This document shows, piece by piece, positions 11,873-22,578 of a DNA stretch of 64,000 bases. The stretch spans positions 46,810,501-46,874,500 of the forward strand of contig NC_073637.1 in NCBI RefSeq assembly GCF_029407905.1, written 5' to 3'. The DNA is from Bubalus kerabau (Eukaryota > Chordata > Mammalia > Artiodactyla > Bovidae). The first letter of the stretch is position 1, and the number at the start of each line of letters is the position of its first letter. Both the position numbers and the translations under genes were made by a program. Under the pieces are notes generated by a model, which saw only the letters and a program-made list of their open reading frames with translations, searched no databases and was not told where the DNA came from.

Positions 11873-12297
11873 TAGGCATCTTGCTCACTCTCAATCCTGA
11901 GTCTGCACAATTAAGAATTCTTATTGAAAGAGAAGAAAGAGAGGAAAAATGTCCATGAGTATTGTGATAACTGCCTCAAATATGTTGTGGGAGAGAAATG
12001 CAGGAGAACAGTGTGAGGAAGTATTCATAGGTAAGGGAGGCTTGGAATAGTTGGCATATCCAAGGCAGGCAGAGTAGGCAGACAATACGGTCAGTTTACA
12101 GCAGAGCACAGAAATTGCTTTCATGGGTGAATAAAAAAGTAGCACTAAAACACGCTCTTTGACCATAGCAAAGATTTTAATCTTAAAAAAACCTTTTAGG
12201 TCCAAATTAAGCAGGTTCTTGGTTAATAAAACAAGTTTAAGTCCTTTAAAATAAGTCTATAGTTTTAGAAAGGATAGTCTATAAAAATAATATATAT

Positions 12298-12500
12298 TGA
12301 GAGCTCAATAGTCACCATGCTAAGTGCTTCTTATGGATTATTTTATATGATCCTTTCAACAACTCCAAGAGTAAGGCATTATTATTACATCCATCTTACC
12401 AATGAGAAAACTGGAACTTGGGGAGGTTAGGTAACTTGTGTCCAAACTTGAATAAGGAGAGGTATGATTTGAACCTGGTATCGTTTCTCAGTGCATAGAT
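12298..12500 (+). repeat. MIR element
   Basis: MIR order is visible: TGCTAAGTGCTTCTTATGG, ATTATTATTACATCCATCTT, AATGAGAAAACTGG, AGGTTAGGTAACTTGTG and GATTTGAACCTGG. Confidence 0.7.
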
Positions 12501-12633
12501 GTTAGACCAATATTTTATACCGCTTCTGCTATAATATATATGCTGGAGGTCCTGGCCAAAGATCAGGCAACACACTGACATCACCATGACAGGATAGAGA
12601 CATTCACTCTCTGCTCAAAAAGCAAGAGAAGTG

Positions 12634-12942
12634 TGACTTCTCGGGTGGTCCAGTGATTGGGAATCCACTTGCCAATGCAGGGGACATGGGTTCAATCCCT
12701 GGGGTGGGAAGATCCTAAGTGCCACAGAGCAACTGAACCCAGGAGCCACAACTGCTGAACCCATGTGCTGCAACTAGTGAAACCCGCATGCCTAGAGACT
12801 GTACTCTAAAGCAAGAAAAGCCGCCAATGAGAAGGCCGTGCGCCACAATGAAGAGAAGCCCCTGCTTGTGGCAACTCAAGAAAGTCTGCACAGCAATGAA
12901 GATCCATCACAGACGAAAATAAATAAATCATTTAAAAAAACA
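12634..12942 (+). mobile_element. CHR-2-type tRNA-derived SINE
   Basis: Head GACTTCTCGGGTGGTCCAGT, B box GGTTCAATCCCTGG, then the CHR body (GAGCCACAACTGCTGAACCC) and an AAATAAATAAATC tail. Confidence 0.85.
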
Positions 12943-13599
12943 AAAGGGGTGAAAGTCAAAAGATGAAGTATCCAGGTTATATGATACATCAGACTCCCAG
13001 TCTTAGACCAAGGGCAGCAAATAAGAAAACATTTTGAGCATAAGTGTGGCTCTTGGGAATACCAAGTTGATACCATACCCTTTCCTAACAGGTTTTTCAC
13101 ACTGACATTAATCCTGGCCTTGAGACAATGGATATTACCAGGTTACATGTTTAGTACACAGCTTGGCTCTCTTCCCAATAATTAAAATAACCCATTATCA
13201 ATTTACCCCCAACAGGTAGAATCACTGACCTCTAGGTCGCAGGTTACCAATACCATAGTCGTACCATAACCATGGCAGTTATGTGTTTAGAGTCCAAGTT
13301 GGATTGAAAAAATGCAAAATCATACACAGTGGGCCCAAGAATCATCTTAAATTACTTGTGCCTGGATAACTCAAGGTGGGAATGAAATAGTAACTAGAAC
13401 AATTCCTCTGTTAGCTGGCTAACCCAGTCCTAGGCCAGGAGAATGTAACTGGAGGAAGTATATTGTACTGGGATAGAAGAAACAGTTATGAAAGAAAGGG
13501 TTTTTGATGAGCAGAATGTGTTATTTTCTAAAACAGTTACTAAAAATGAATAATGCTAGGATTTGTGTCTTCAAAAATTTAGGTATTTTGCCTAAATCT

Positions 13600-13897
13600 A
13601 TATGTAGAATCTAAAAAGGTAATACAAATGAATGTGTATAGAAAAATAGAAACAGACTCACAGAGAAAACAAGTTAGCAGTTACAAGTGGAGAGGGGGAA
13701 AAGCAGAGGTGCATGTTAGGGGTGTGGATTAAGAGATACAAAGTACTTTGTATAAAACAGATAAGCAGCAAGGATATATTATTTAGCATCGAGAGGTATA
13801 GCCATTATCTCTTAATAACTTTTTGGAGTATAATCTGTAAAGTGACTGAATCATTATGCTACTCATCTGAAATTAACATAATGTTGTAAACCAACTA
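13600..13897 (+). mobile_element. L1 3' end, interrupted by reversed BovB
   Basis: It ends with the L1 3' motif TTGTAAACCAACTAT, and the L1 tail ACTTCAATAAAAAAATAAA resumes at about 14158 beyond the BovB. The BovB therefore landed inside the final bases of the L1. Confidence 0.7.
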
Positions 13898-14155
13898 TCA
13901 GTTCAGTTCAGTTCAGTCGCTCAGTTGTGTCTGACTCTTTGTGACCCCATGAATTGCAGGACGCCAGGCCTCCCTGTCCATCACCAACTCCCCGAGTTCA
14001 CCCAAACTCATGTCCATCGAGTTGGTGATGCCATCCAGCCATCTTATCCTCTGTCGTCCCCTTCTCCTCCTGCCCCCAATCCCTCCCAGCAACAGAGTCT
14101 TTTCCAATGAGTCAACTCTTCGCATGAAGTGGCCAAAGTACTGGAGTTTCAGCTT
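13898..14155 (-). mobile_element. BovB 3' end, reversed
   Basis: It begins TCAGTTCAGTTCAGTTCAGT (the reversed BovB tail) and runs to TTGGCCACTTCATGCG reversed. It is 5'-truncated. Confidence 0.9.
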
Positions 14156-14437
14156 TATACTTCAATAAAAAAATAAATAACCATGACCATAGGGTTAATC
14201 CTGAACTCTCAGCTCAGTCATTCTTATCTACCTTTGGAGTGACAGTCTTTAAATTTCAATTCAATCATCTTTCCTGACATTTTCTAGTATACCTTCATTT
14301 AGCACTCAAAGCAATTAATCATTTAACATGTTAACTTTTATTAATTTTAGACATTACTTCATTAACATGAATGTCATGCACCGAAGTCTTGATTCCATGT
14401 GTGTGGATAATATGTGATTCTATTTACATAATATAAG

Positions 14438-15160
14438 GTAAAAGAGGAGAGTAAAAAAGCTGACTTAAAGCTCAGCCTTCAAAAACGAAGAACATGGCAT
14501 CTAGTCCCATCACTTCATGGCAAATAGATGGGGAAACAGTGGAAACAGTGACAGACTTTATTTTCTTGGGCTCCCAAATCACTTCAGACAGTGACTACAG
14601 CCATGAAATTAAAAGCTGTTTGCTCCTTGGAAGAGAAGCTATAACAAACCTAGACAGCGTATTAAAAAGCAGAGGCATCACTTTGCTAACAAAGGTCCAC
14701 ACAGTCAGTTGTGATTTTTCCAGCAGTCATGTATGGATGTGAGAGTTGGGCCATAAAGAAGGCTGAGTGCCAAATTATTGATTCTTTCAAACTGTGGTGC
14801 TGGAGAAGACTCTTGAGAGTCTCTCAGACAGTAAGGAGATAAAAGCAGTCAATCCTAAAGGAAATCAACCCTGAATATTCATTGGAAAGACTGATGCTGA
14901 AGCTGAAGCTGAAGCTCCAATACTCCATACTGCGGCCACCTGATGCAAAGAGCCGACTCACTGGAAAAGACCCTGATGCAGGAAAAGATTGAGGGCAGGA
15001 GGAGGAGGCGACAGAGGAAGAGATGGTTGGATGGCATCACCAATTCAATGGAAATGAGTTTGAGCAAATTCCGTGAGATAGTGAAGGACAGGGAAGCCTG
15101 ACGTGCTGCCGTTCATGGGGTTGCAAACAGTCAGACACAAGTGAATGACTAAACAACTAT
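14438..15160 (+). mobile_element. BovB LINE fragment, older copy
   Basis: It contains CATGGCATCTAGTCCCATCA, ACTGTGGTGCTGGAGAAGAC and GCAGGAGGAGGAGGCGACAG in BovB order. Frames are frequently broken. It covers the region after the reverse-transcriptase core to the 3' end. Confidence 0.88.
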
Positions 15161-15609
15161 TCACATAAAGGTCCAAGTACTTAACCCCATGCATGTATAC
15201 AGTAGGTAATCATTTGTTTACTGCCTGAATGAATAAATGAAATGTAAATTTTGTACTTATGAGGGATTTTCTTTGCATTAAATCATATAGCAAATATGAA
15301 AGCATCTAAAATTCATGCTTATAATCAATAATATGATTCTTCTAAACTTCCTTTCCTCTTCTTCTCTTCCTTCCATTTTCATACACTCTAGAGTCATGGA
15401 AAGAGCAAGGCTGTGAGTTACACTGAAGTGTAAAACTTAGTTGTAGTACCCATTCCTTCATTTAGTCACTCCACTGGTCAGTGGTAAAGCAGATGGCTCT
15501 TTCCCTATTCCGGATGACACTATCTCATGACGGCACTAGGAAAGTGCATGTGAAATAATTCCAGGGTTCGTTGTACATATGCTCACTGCATGCACACCGA
15601 TAATTGTTC

Positions 15610-15735
15610 AACATGAATTTATGAACTGAAGTAGCACTGGAGATAATAACATGGTGAATGAAACAACTCTTCCTGCCCTCATGGGCTTTATACTGCAGTT
15701 AGGAAGACATGCATTAAACAGACACTCAGAGACAT
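15610..15735 (+). repeat. L2 3'-end fragment
   Basis: An L2-like 3' end pattern: CACTGGAGATAATAACATGG, then TGCCCTCATGGGCTTTATAC. Confidence 0.5.
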
Positions 15736-16560
15736 TTTAGAATATGCAATTATTTTTTTTTATCATTTGCAGATGGAGACAGTGAATGACACTGAAGCGT
15801 CAGTGAGCCATTTCTATGTTGGAAGATACTTTTCATAATTTCTTACACGCCAGATGCCCTGAGACCAATCGTCTTATTTATCTTCAGAACTCAGACACTA
15901 GGGCATCTGGTGCTCCTCCAGACTGCTATTTGACAGAATGCGACAATGGCAGTTCAGGCTTGATAGCTTCCTCCTTCATGTTGCAAGTAAGCATTTTCGT
16001 CTCATCTTAAAAATGCTGAGATTAAAGTTGTTTTCTTAATGAAAACCGTTTCTTGGAGCTTTCTCAGCCACCAGGGGGTATTTGATTTTTTAGTTCCTAT
16101 GGTGACCGTTGCATTATGCTGCCCAAAGGAAGTTAATAGCTTTTCTTTTGTTGAATGGCAATGAATAGAGGGAAGAAGTAGTTTGTCATTCCTCCAAACA
16201 ATGCAATTAGCTTTGTTTTTACTAGGCTTGAACATACATGGCCAGAGACTGGTCTAAGATTTCACATCATTATTCTTAATAGAACACTTGAGATCTGGTT
16301 ACTCATTCACTGGGGAGGTAACCAAAGACAGAATTTCTGCATTTCAGTGTTTTTCTCTAGTCATTACAGAATATACAGAGCCAGTCACAGTTTTTTCTAC
16401 TCCATTTGCATTTCTTCTTAGAGAGAAAGTGATATCAACAGCATTAAAATAGGTAGTATTTTTCAGGCATTAGCACAAAGAGCTGTGGGAAACACTTTTC
16501 AGGACTCAGCCATCTGCTTCCTTATAGTCTATGGGAGGAGGCAATCTCTTCAAAATAATT
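15736..16560. other. Intergenic sequence without recognised elements
   Basis: No gene or repeat family was recognised between the L2 fragment and the GT tract. Short open frames here lack coding features. Confidence 0.5.
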
Positions 16561-16586
16561 CACTTGTGAAGCATAGTGAAAAGTGT

Positions 16587-16617
16587 GTGAGTATATGTGT
16601 GAGTGTGTGTGTGTGTA
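16587..16617. repeat. (GT)n-rich tract
   Basis: An imperfect GTGTGTGAGTATATGTGTGA pattern followed by pure GT repeats. Confidence 0.75.
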
Positions 16618-16758
16618 GCTTTATTTCATAAGGAACAAATATAAACTCACAAAAATTCAGATGATTTTCTAACCATGTGTTATCCAGGTTGCCTACTTTA
16701 TTTCCTTGATTGCGTTTTACAAAGTTTTTCAATAATTGAGATGATATAATGTGGTTTA

Positions 16759-16974
16759 TGGGCTTCCCAGCTGGCTTTAGCAGTAAATAATCCACCTGCC
16801 AACGCAGAAGACACAAGAGATGTGGGTTTGATCCCTGGGTCAGGAAAATCCCCTGGAGGAGGAAATGGCACCCCACTCCATTATTCTTGCCTGGAAAATT
16901 CCATGGACAGCCTGGTAGGCTATAGTCCATGGGGCAATGAACAATCAGGCATGACTGAGTGATTGAGAACACAC
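16759..16974 (+). mobile_element. Bov-tA SINE with 11-bp duplication and CA-repeat tail
   Basis: The head is GGGCTTCCCAGCTGGC and the body ends GCATGACTGAGTGATTGAG. The duplication AATGTGGTTTA is at 16748-16758 and 16975-16985. A CA microsatellite starts just beyond. Confidence 0.93.
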
Positions 16975-17003
16975 AATGTGGTTTACACATACATATGTAT
17001 ATG

Positions 17004-17041
<38 letters not shown>
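17004..17041. repeat. (AC)n microsatellite
   Basis: A near-perfect AC tract of about 18 units, adjacent to the 3' flank of the Bov-tA SINE. Likely length-polymorphic. Confidence 0.95.
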
Positions 17042-17045
<4 letters not shown>

Positions 17046-18127
17046 CGTATTTCAGATAAGGTAAAGTTAGATCAGAGGATCAATTCATGTATAAACTGTA
17101 CTTTCATTTATTCATTTCAAACCATGCCTTCCTTCAAACAATGGAAAACTAGTTTTGTAGTTAAATTCTAGCCTGTAACATGCTCATGATTGGGAATACC
17201 TGGTGAAAATGCATTATCTTAAATGGGCACACTGACTCAGTAATGTGAGCTGTTGCCATGAAACCCAGAATTTCAGAAGTTTAACCCAGAAGTTTATTTC
17301 TTGCTCCCTCTATTTCCATTGCAGGTGCTCCTGATCTATGGGTAGCTTTACTCCATAGAGAAAGGCTCAGAGGCTTTCAATCCATTCATTTCATGCCTAT
17401 AGCACCCTTCAGATTTCAGAATCCTCTCCTCCAAGCAGCCAGGGGTTGGGGGAGATGAAAAAGACACACTTGCCTCTTTATTCTCTTCACCTAGAAGTGG
17501 CACATGTCACTTCCACTTAGACTCTGATGCAGGAAATAGTCACATGACCCCAAGGAGACAGGTGGGTACTTAGCCATGTTTGGCTTGCAGATGCTTCTCA
17601 ATGCCAATACTGTATTGGCAAGCCCAGATATCTAGAGGGAAATTAACTATTTCTTCTGTATTCAAATCTGGGCACACTAAGTCCTGACATTATGTCTGAA
17701 TAACTATCTTAAAGTCTATATTCTGATAGAATGTTATGAGGAACTTGGGATACTGGTCTAGCTTTACCACCTACCAAATGGATAGCATTTGAGTTGTAGC
17801 TTTATCACCTATACAATATTGATTGTTCTGAGAACCAAAAAAAGAAAACCTTTGTGAAATTGTTTTGTAACTTATGTATTGACACATGAACTCTATGTTA
17901 CAAAGTAAACCAGAATTGATTTCTCCCAAATCCCATTTCTAACTGATTAGTTGCCTACCTCTGCTGTAACACTCTTCCAATGCAACTTTGTCTGCCCACT
18001 GTTTCAGTGCACATGCCTTCAATTCTGTGGTTCCTATTCTTTGCATTCTAATTGCCCTATTATCTGGGAAGGGGATGTGGGAAAAATGAGAAGACATGAG
18101 GGATTCCCTGTGCTGGCCCATTGAAGA
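17042..18127. other. Intergenic sequence, mostly unique; possible decayed MIR at 17745-17870
   Basis: The only family hint is a MIR-like pattern (GCTTTACCACCTACCAAATG) near 17760. No coding potential was recognised. Confidence 0.4.
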
Positions 18128-18300
18128 ATGTCTCATTTAGCCTCATCACAAACTTGTGAAGTAGGCAGTCTCCATTTTGCAAAACAGAAAACCAAAGTGG
18201 GTGAACAGCTCATTCAAGCTCACAAAACAGTCAATGGCGGAAGCAGGATTCAAGTCCTGCTCTGTCTGGTTCTCAAATTTCATTTCCTGCAATGTGTTTC
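18128..18300 (+). repeat. MIR element
   Basis: CCTCATCACAAACTTGTGAA, GTAGGCAGTCTCCATTTTGC and GCAGGATTCAAGTCCTG occur in MIR order. Confidence 0.65.
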
Positions 18301-18439
18301 AAGGGTAGCAGTCACTTCCCGTTCTATCATGAGGCTGGTTGCTAGAAGGTTCCTCCCAGCTCTGACCCCCTCAAAAAATTACTCAAGATCTAGATACCAA
18401 CCTTCAAAGTGGACAGATTATAGTTTTATGTAAATGTTT

Positions 18440-19200
18440 AAAATATAAATAAATCAAGGATTAGGTTATGTCCTGATTTCTTCATCCTAAATTTCTATTT
18501 TCTGTTACTACCTTTGAAATAGTCAGTTGTCTTTTAATCACTTTCAAAGCATGTTCTTTTATGATTATTACACTTTTGTGCAAATGTATGAAAATTAAAT
18601 ACACTAAAAATGTTCAAAATAAATTATCTTTGTCAGCGGTTTTCTAAATAGTATTGGGTAGCAAAAAAAGAAATCTGGTGAGTTATTCATTGATAACAGT
18701 ATTAATCATGTTTTTAGTATGCTTGATATTTGGATAATTATTTCTTTTCTGTAAACTTCAGTGTGAATTTAAAATGTAATAGTTTATCACTAAGTTTTTC
18801 AGTCTAAAAATATTCAAAAATACATATTTTATTTTATAGTTTATAAAATCTGTCATTTCCTCTACTTCAAACCCTTATGGAAAGTGAATAATGGCTTTTT
18901 ATTGCTTAGCAATAATTGTCATTATTATCCTTTTTCTAGAAATCCAGTGCAACTTGACAAGTTGTTAATTGTTTATAGATAAATGGTGACAGTTTTTAAA
19001 GGTAAGTCAGATCATGTGAATGTCCTTAGTTAAAGACTGATAATTCTAAGTATAAACTTTAATGAATTTTTTCTTATAGAAATATTAACACAATTTGACT
19101 GAGAATAAAAATAAAATCAATAGGGTTTCAAGATGACTCTGTTACTTGTAACAATAAAAGGCAGTTGTGAACACTATCCTTAACTCATTTCTATTTGCCA
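18440..19200. other. AT-rich intergenic sequence, nothing recognised
   Basis: AT-rich sequence with short homopolymer runs. No repeat family or open frame of interest was identified. Confidence 0.5.
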
Positions 19201-19219
19201 TCACCTAATAGAGTATTGA

Positions 19220-19334
19220 TGGAGAAGAAAATGGCAACCCACTCCAGTGTTCTTGCCTGGGAAATCACATGGACAGAAGGAGCCTGGTGAACCACAGTCC
19301 ATGGGGTCGCAAAGGAGTCGGACACGACTGAAAC
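19220..19334 (+). mobile_element. BovA monomer SINE with 13-bp duplication
   Basis: A single BovA unit from GGAGAAGAAAATGGCAACCC to CGGACACGACTGAAA. The flanks AATAGAGTATTGA (19207-19219) and AATAGAGCATTGA (19335-19347) differ at one base. Confidence 0.88.
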
Positions 19335-19617
19335 AATAGAGCATTGAACAGATAGTCATCACTGAGTAAGAACTTGCAGAATGAACGACTTTCTCAGGAA
19401 TAGCATGTTTGATTCTACCTACTAAAGACTCCACACCAGAATTTTTATCTCCTTTAGGCTCTCTATAACTTGAGCTGTGACATTATGAGAAGAGAAATAA
19501 GTCTTGAAAATTCAAAACTAAGTTATTCTTTTTAAAATTTTGCCTCTGTAAAGTCAAAGATTTAAATGAGTAAGTGCCTAGTGCTTTTTAGAATACCCCA
19601 ATCCTTGACTGGTTCCA

Positions 19618-20540
19618 AATGGGAAAAGGAGTACGTCAAGGCTGAATATTGTCACCCTGCTTATTTAACTTATATGCAGAATACATCATGAGAAATGCTG
19701 GGCTGGAAGAAGCACAAGCTGGAATCAAGATTGCCGGGAGAAATATCAATAACCTCAGATATGCAGATGACACCACCCTTATGGCAGAAAGTGAAGAGGA
19801 ACTCAAAAGCCTCTTGATGAAAGTGAAAGAGGAGAGTGAAAAAGTTGGCTTAAAGCTCAATATTCAGAAAACTAAGATCATGGCATCTGGTCCCATCACT
19901 TGATGGCAAATAGATGGGGAAACAGTAGAAACAGTGGCTGACTATTTTTGGGGGCTCCAAAATCATTGCAGATGGTGACTGCAGACATGAAATTAAAAGA
20001 TGCTTACTCCTTGGAAGGAAAGTTATGACCAACCTAGATAGAATATTGAAAAGCAGAGACATTACTTTGCCAACAAAGGTCTGTCTAGTCAAGGCTATGG
20101 TTTTTCCAGTGGTCATGTATGGATGTGAGAGTTGGACTGTGAAGAAAGCTGAGCTTGAAGAATTGATGCTTTTGAACTGTGGTGTTGGAGAAGACTCTTG
20201 AGAGTCCCTTGGACTGCAAGGAGATCCAACCAGTCCATTCTAAAGGAGATCAGTCTTGGGTGTTCTCTGGAAAGACTGACGCTGAAGCTGAAACTCCAAT
20301 ACTTTGGCCACCTCATGCAAAGAGTTGATTCACTGGAAAAGACTCTGATGCTGGGAGTGATTGGGGGCAGGAGGAGAAGGGGACGACAGAGGATGAGATG
20401 GCTGGATGGCATCACTGACTCAATGGACGTGAGCTTGGGTGAACTCTAGGAGTTAGTGATGGACAGGGAGGCCTGGCGTGCTGCAGTCCATGGGGTCGCA
20501 AAGAGTCGGACACGACTGAGCGACTGAACTGAACTGAATC
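19618..20540 (+). mobile_element. BovB LINE with part of reverse transcriptase and 3' end
   Basis: The frame at 19649-19903 encodes LFNLYAEYIMRNAGL and then LRYADDTTLMAE, with the YADD catalytic motif of RTE reverse transcriptases. A stop (TGA) just before 19649 replaces the TGT seen in the copy at 56620, and the frame closes at 19903. The 3' part continues to the GACTGAACTGAACTGAA terminus. It is 5'-truncated and inactive. Confidence 0.93.
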
Positions 20541-21240
20541 CTTGTGGAAAACACTTCAACCAGTGATCTGAGTTGTTGCTGACGTGCTGTCATCTGCGCT
20601 CCCATCGCAGAGACCATACTCTGATGAAGGCCGTGTCAGCCTCTGCTCCCATTTGTGCACAGGATGCTACCTTGGGGCTTGAAAACCTCTTGGACTTCTG
20701 GAGAATGCATACAGGTACATTTTGTACATGCTTGAGTCCTTTAGGAAGGACAGAGACAAGCATGGGGGAAGGACTGTCACTGCCCACATCTGGCAGTAGT
20801 GTGGCTACTTCAAGTGCACAGTTTTATGCTGAGGTCTTCAGGTTTAATATGACAGTCCTAGCTCCTTTCCTTGGACAAGAATTCAGTTACTGTCCCAATC
20901 CCATGCTAAGTCCTTTTCATTACTCTTTAATTTCATCCTTATTAAGGTAACCATACTTCTTAGTTTGCCTAGGACAGTCCAGTTTATGCTTTTGGCCCAG
21001 GTGTGATTACTGATAGTGCCTCTCTCTTTCCACTTTTCACTTCTCATTCAGTTTAGATGACAAACTAGCACAACTTAAACACTACCTTCAGGGGTTATTT
21101 TTGACTAACTACTGTCTGGTTTACGTTTAATTTGCAGCATGAGATATACAGAATTCTTCCTCTTTCTCCTTTTCCTCTTCCCACTGCCACAAACACACTC
21201 AATTTTAAAATTTTACCTGTAATTACTCTGTTTCACTCTA
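20541..21240. other. Intergenic sequence with a 125-codon open frame, no family recognised
   Basis: A plus-strand open frame at 20573-20950 is low in complexity and matches no family I know. There is no splice or promoter support, so I treat it as non-coding. Confidence 0.4.
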
Positions 21241-21245
21241 AGCCC

Positions 21246-21522
21246 TGCTGCTGCGGCTGCTAAGTCACTTCAGTTGTGTCTGACTCTGTGCGAACCCAGA
21301 GATGGCAGCCCACCAGGCTCCCCCATCCCTGGCATTCTCCAGGCAAGAACACTGGAGTGGGTTGCCATTTCCTTCTCCAATGCATGAAAGTGAAAAGTGA
21401 AAGTGAAGTCGCTCAGTCGTGTCCGACTCTTCGTGACCCCATGGACTGCAGCCTACCAGGCTCCTTCATCCATGGGATTTTCCAGGCAAGAGTACTGGAG
21501 TGGGGTGCCATTGCCTTCTCCG
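21246..21522 (-). mobile_element. BOV-A2 SINE, reversed
   Basis: A dimer beginning CTGCTGCTGCGGCTGCTAAG, with the monomer junction near 21380-21405 and ending TGCCATTGCCTTCTCCGG. No clear target-site duplication. Confidence 0.92.
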
Positions 21523-21835
21523 GAGAGTACTTCCTAGCAACAGTAATCAGTGAAACTATTAAGCGACTTTATGAAGCTCTAACAATTACATTCCCACTAG
21601 GTGTTTGGAAGTCCAGCACTGGCATTTAATAAAATATCATTCTGCAAAGACGAAGTTGTAAGTGTTGGTGACAGATGTACTAGCCTGATTATGTTAAACA
21701 CATTTATGGAAAAGTAGGATAATGATTGTTTTAAATGTTCTATAATAATTCAAGCACAGGGTAGAATGTTCAGGCTATATTTTGTAGCCTTTTTGTCTCT
21801 GTGTCTGTCTCTCTTCCCTTCTCCCTGTCTCTCTC

Positions 21836-21904
21836 ATCTATCTATCTATTATTCATTATCTATCTATCTATCATCTATCTGTCTATCATCTATCTATCCT
21901 ATCT
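21836..21904. repeat. (TCTA)n interrupted tetranucleotide repeat
   Basis: ATCTATCTATCTATTATTC-type units with CATC interruptions over about 68 bp. Confidence 0.9.
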
Positions 21905-21984
21905 ACAAGACTTTAAGTAGGGCCAACCTTCTGCAAAAATAGATAGCAACATTGGTTTTCAACACTTATGTTGTGTAAGGGGGA

Positions 21985-22160
21985 TGTTAGTTGCTCAGTC
22001 ATGTCTGACTCTTTGTAACCCCATAGACTATAGCCCACCAAGCTCCTCTGTCTCTGGGATTCTCCAGGAAGAATACTGGAGTGGGTTGCCATTCCCTTCT
22101 CCAGGAGATCTTCCCAACCCAGGGATCGAACCCAGGTCTCCTGCTTTGCAGGCAGATTCC
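21985..22160 (-). mobile_element. Bov-tA SINE, truncated, downstream of FABP9
   Basis: Reversed body with TGCTCAGTCATGTCTGAC and the B-box complement GGATCGAACCCAGG. The tRNA head is cut off at about 22160. Confidence 0.88.
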
Positions 22161-22410
22161 AATGATTATGATCCCTCTTTGAAGTCACATGAATTTCAAC
22201 AGAGCACCCATCCTTTGACAGAAAGCCTTAACCTAACTGGAATGGGTCCACTGAAGGAAAAGCAAGGATTGCAGAAGTCAATTGTGCAAAGAATAAAAGG
22301 CACTAAGTGATTTTAAAATCACGCCAGAGACAGGTAGTTTCTTGTATCACCCATTTAGATTGTCTCTAACTCTCAAGATTACACAGCTCCATAACTGCAC
22401 TTAGTTTGGT

Positions 22411-22416
22411 TTTATT
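22411..22416 (-). terminator. FABP9: FABP9 polyadenylation signal AATAAA
   Basis: On the minus strand AATAAA lies about 112 bases after the FABP9 stop, giving a short 3' UTR like that proposed for FABP4. Use of this site is inferred. Confidence 0.55.
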
Positions 22417-22527
22417 GAGCAATTTTATGTTGAGAAATTTTTTAAAAATTACTGGCTCTGAAGCACATCTTCTTCAAGTCCCAGCTTCCTGTTAGTGAAC
22501 AAGTTTTCACTGATGCATACAATTTCT

Positions 22528-22578
22528 TCACACCTTTTCATAGACAGCAGTGCTGACAACATTATTCATGATATATTC
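22528..22578 (-). CDS. FABP9: FABP9 coding exon 4 and stop
   Basis: After the acceptor TTTTAG the exon reads EYIMNNVVSTAVYEKV and TGA. The invariant Arg of the TRxY motif is Ala (codon GCT). The length of 51 bp and the frame match the paralogues. Confidence 0.92.
   Translation of the reverse strand, partial: EYIMNNVVSTAVYEKV

Noticed and set aside
16550..17038. A 162-codon minus-strand frame starting with CVCVCV repeats
   Set aside because: It translates the CA microsatellite and the adjoining Bov-tA SINE.
21836..21904. A spaced repeat array that could look like CRISPR
   Set aside because: It is a TCTA tetranucleotide microsatellite; a CRISPR array is not expected in a mammalian genome and there are no spacers.
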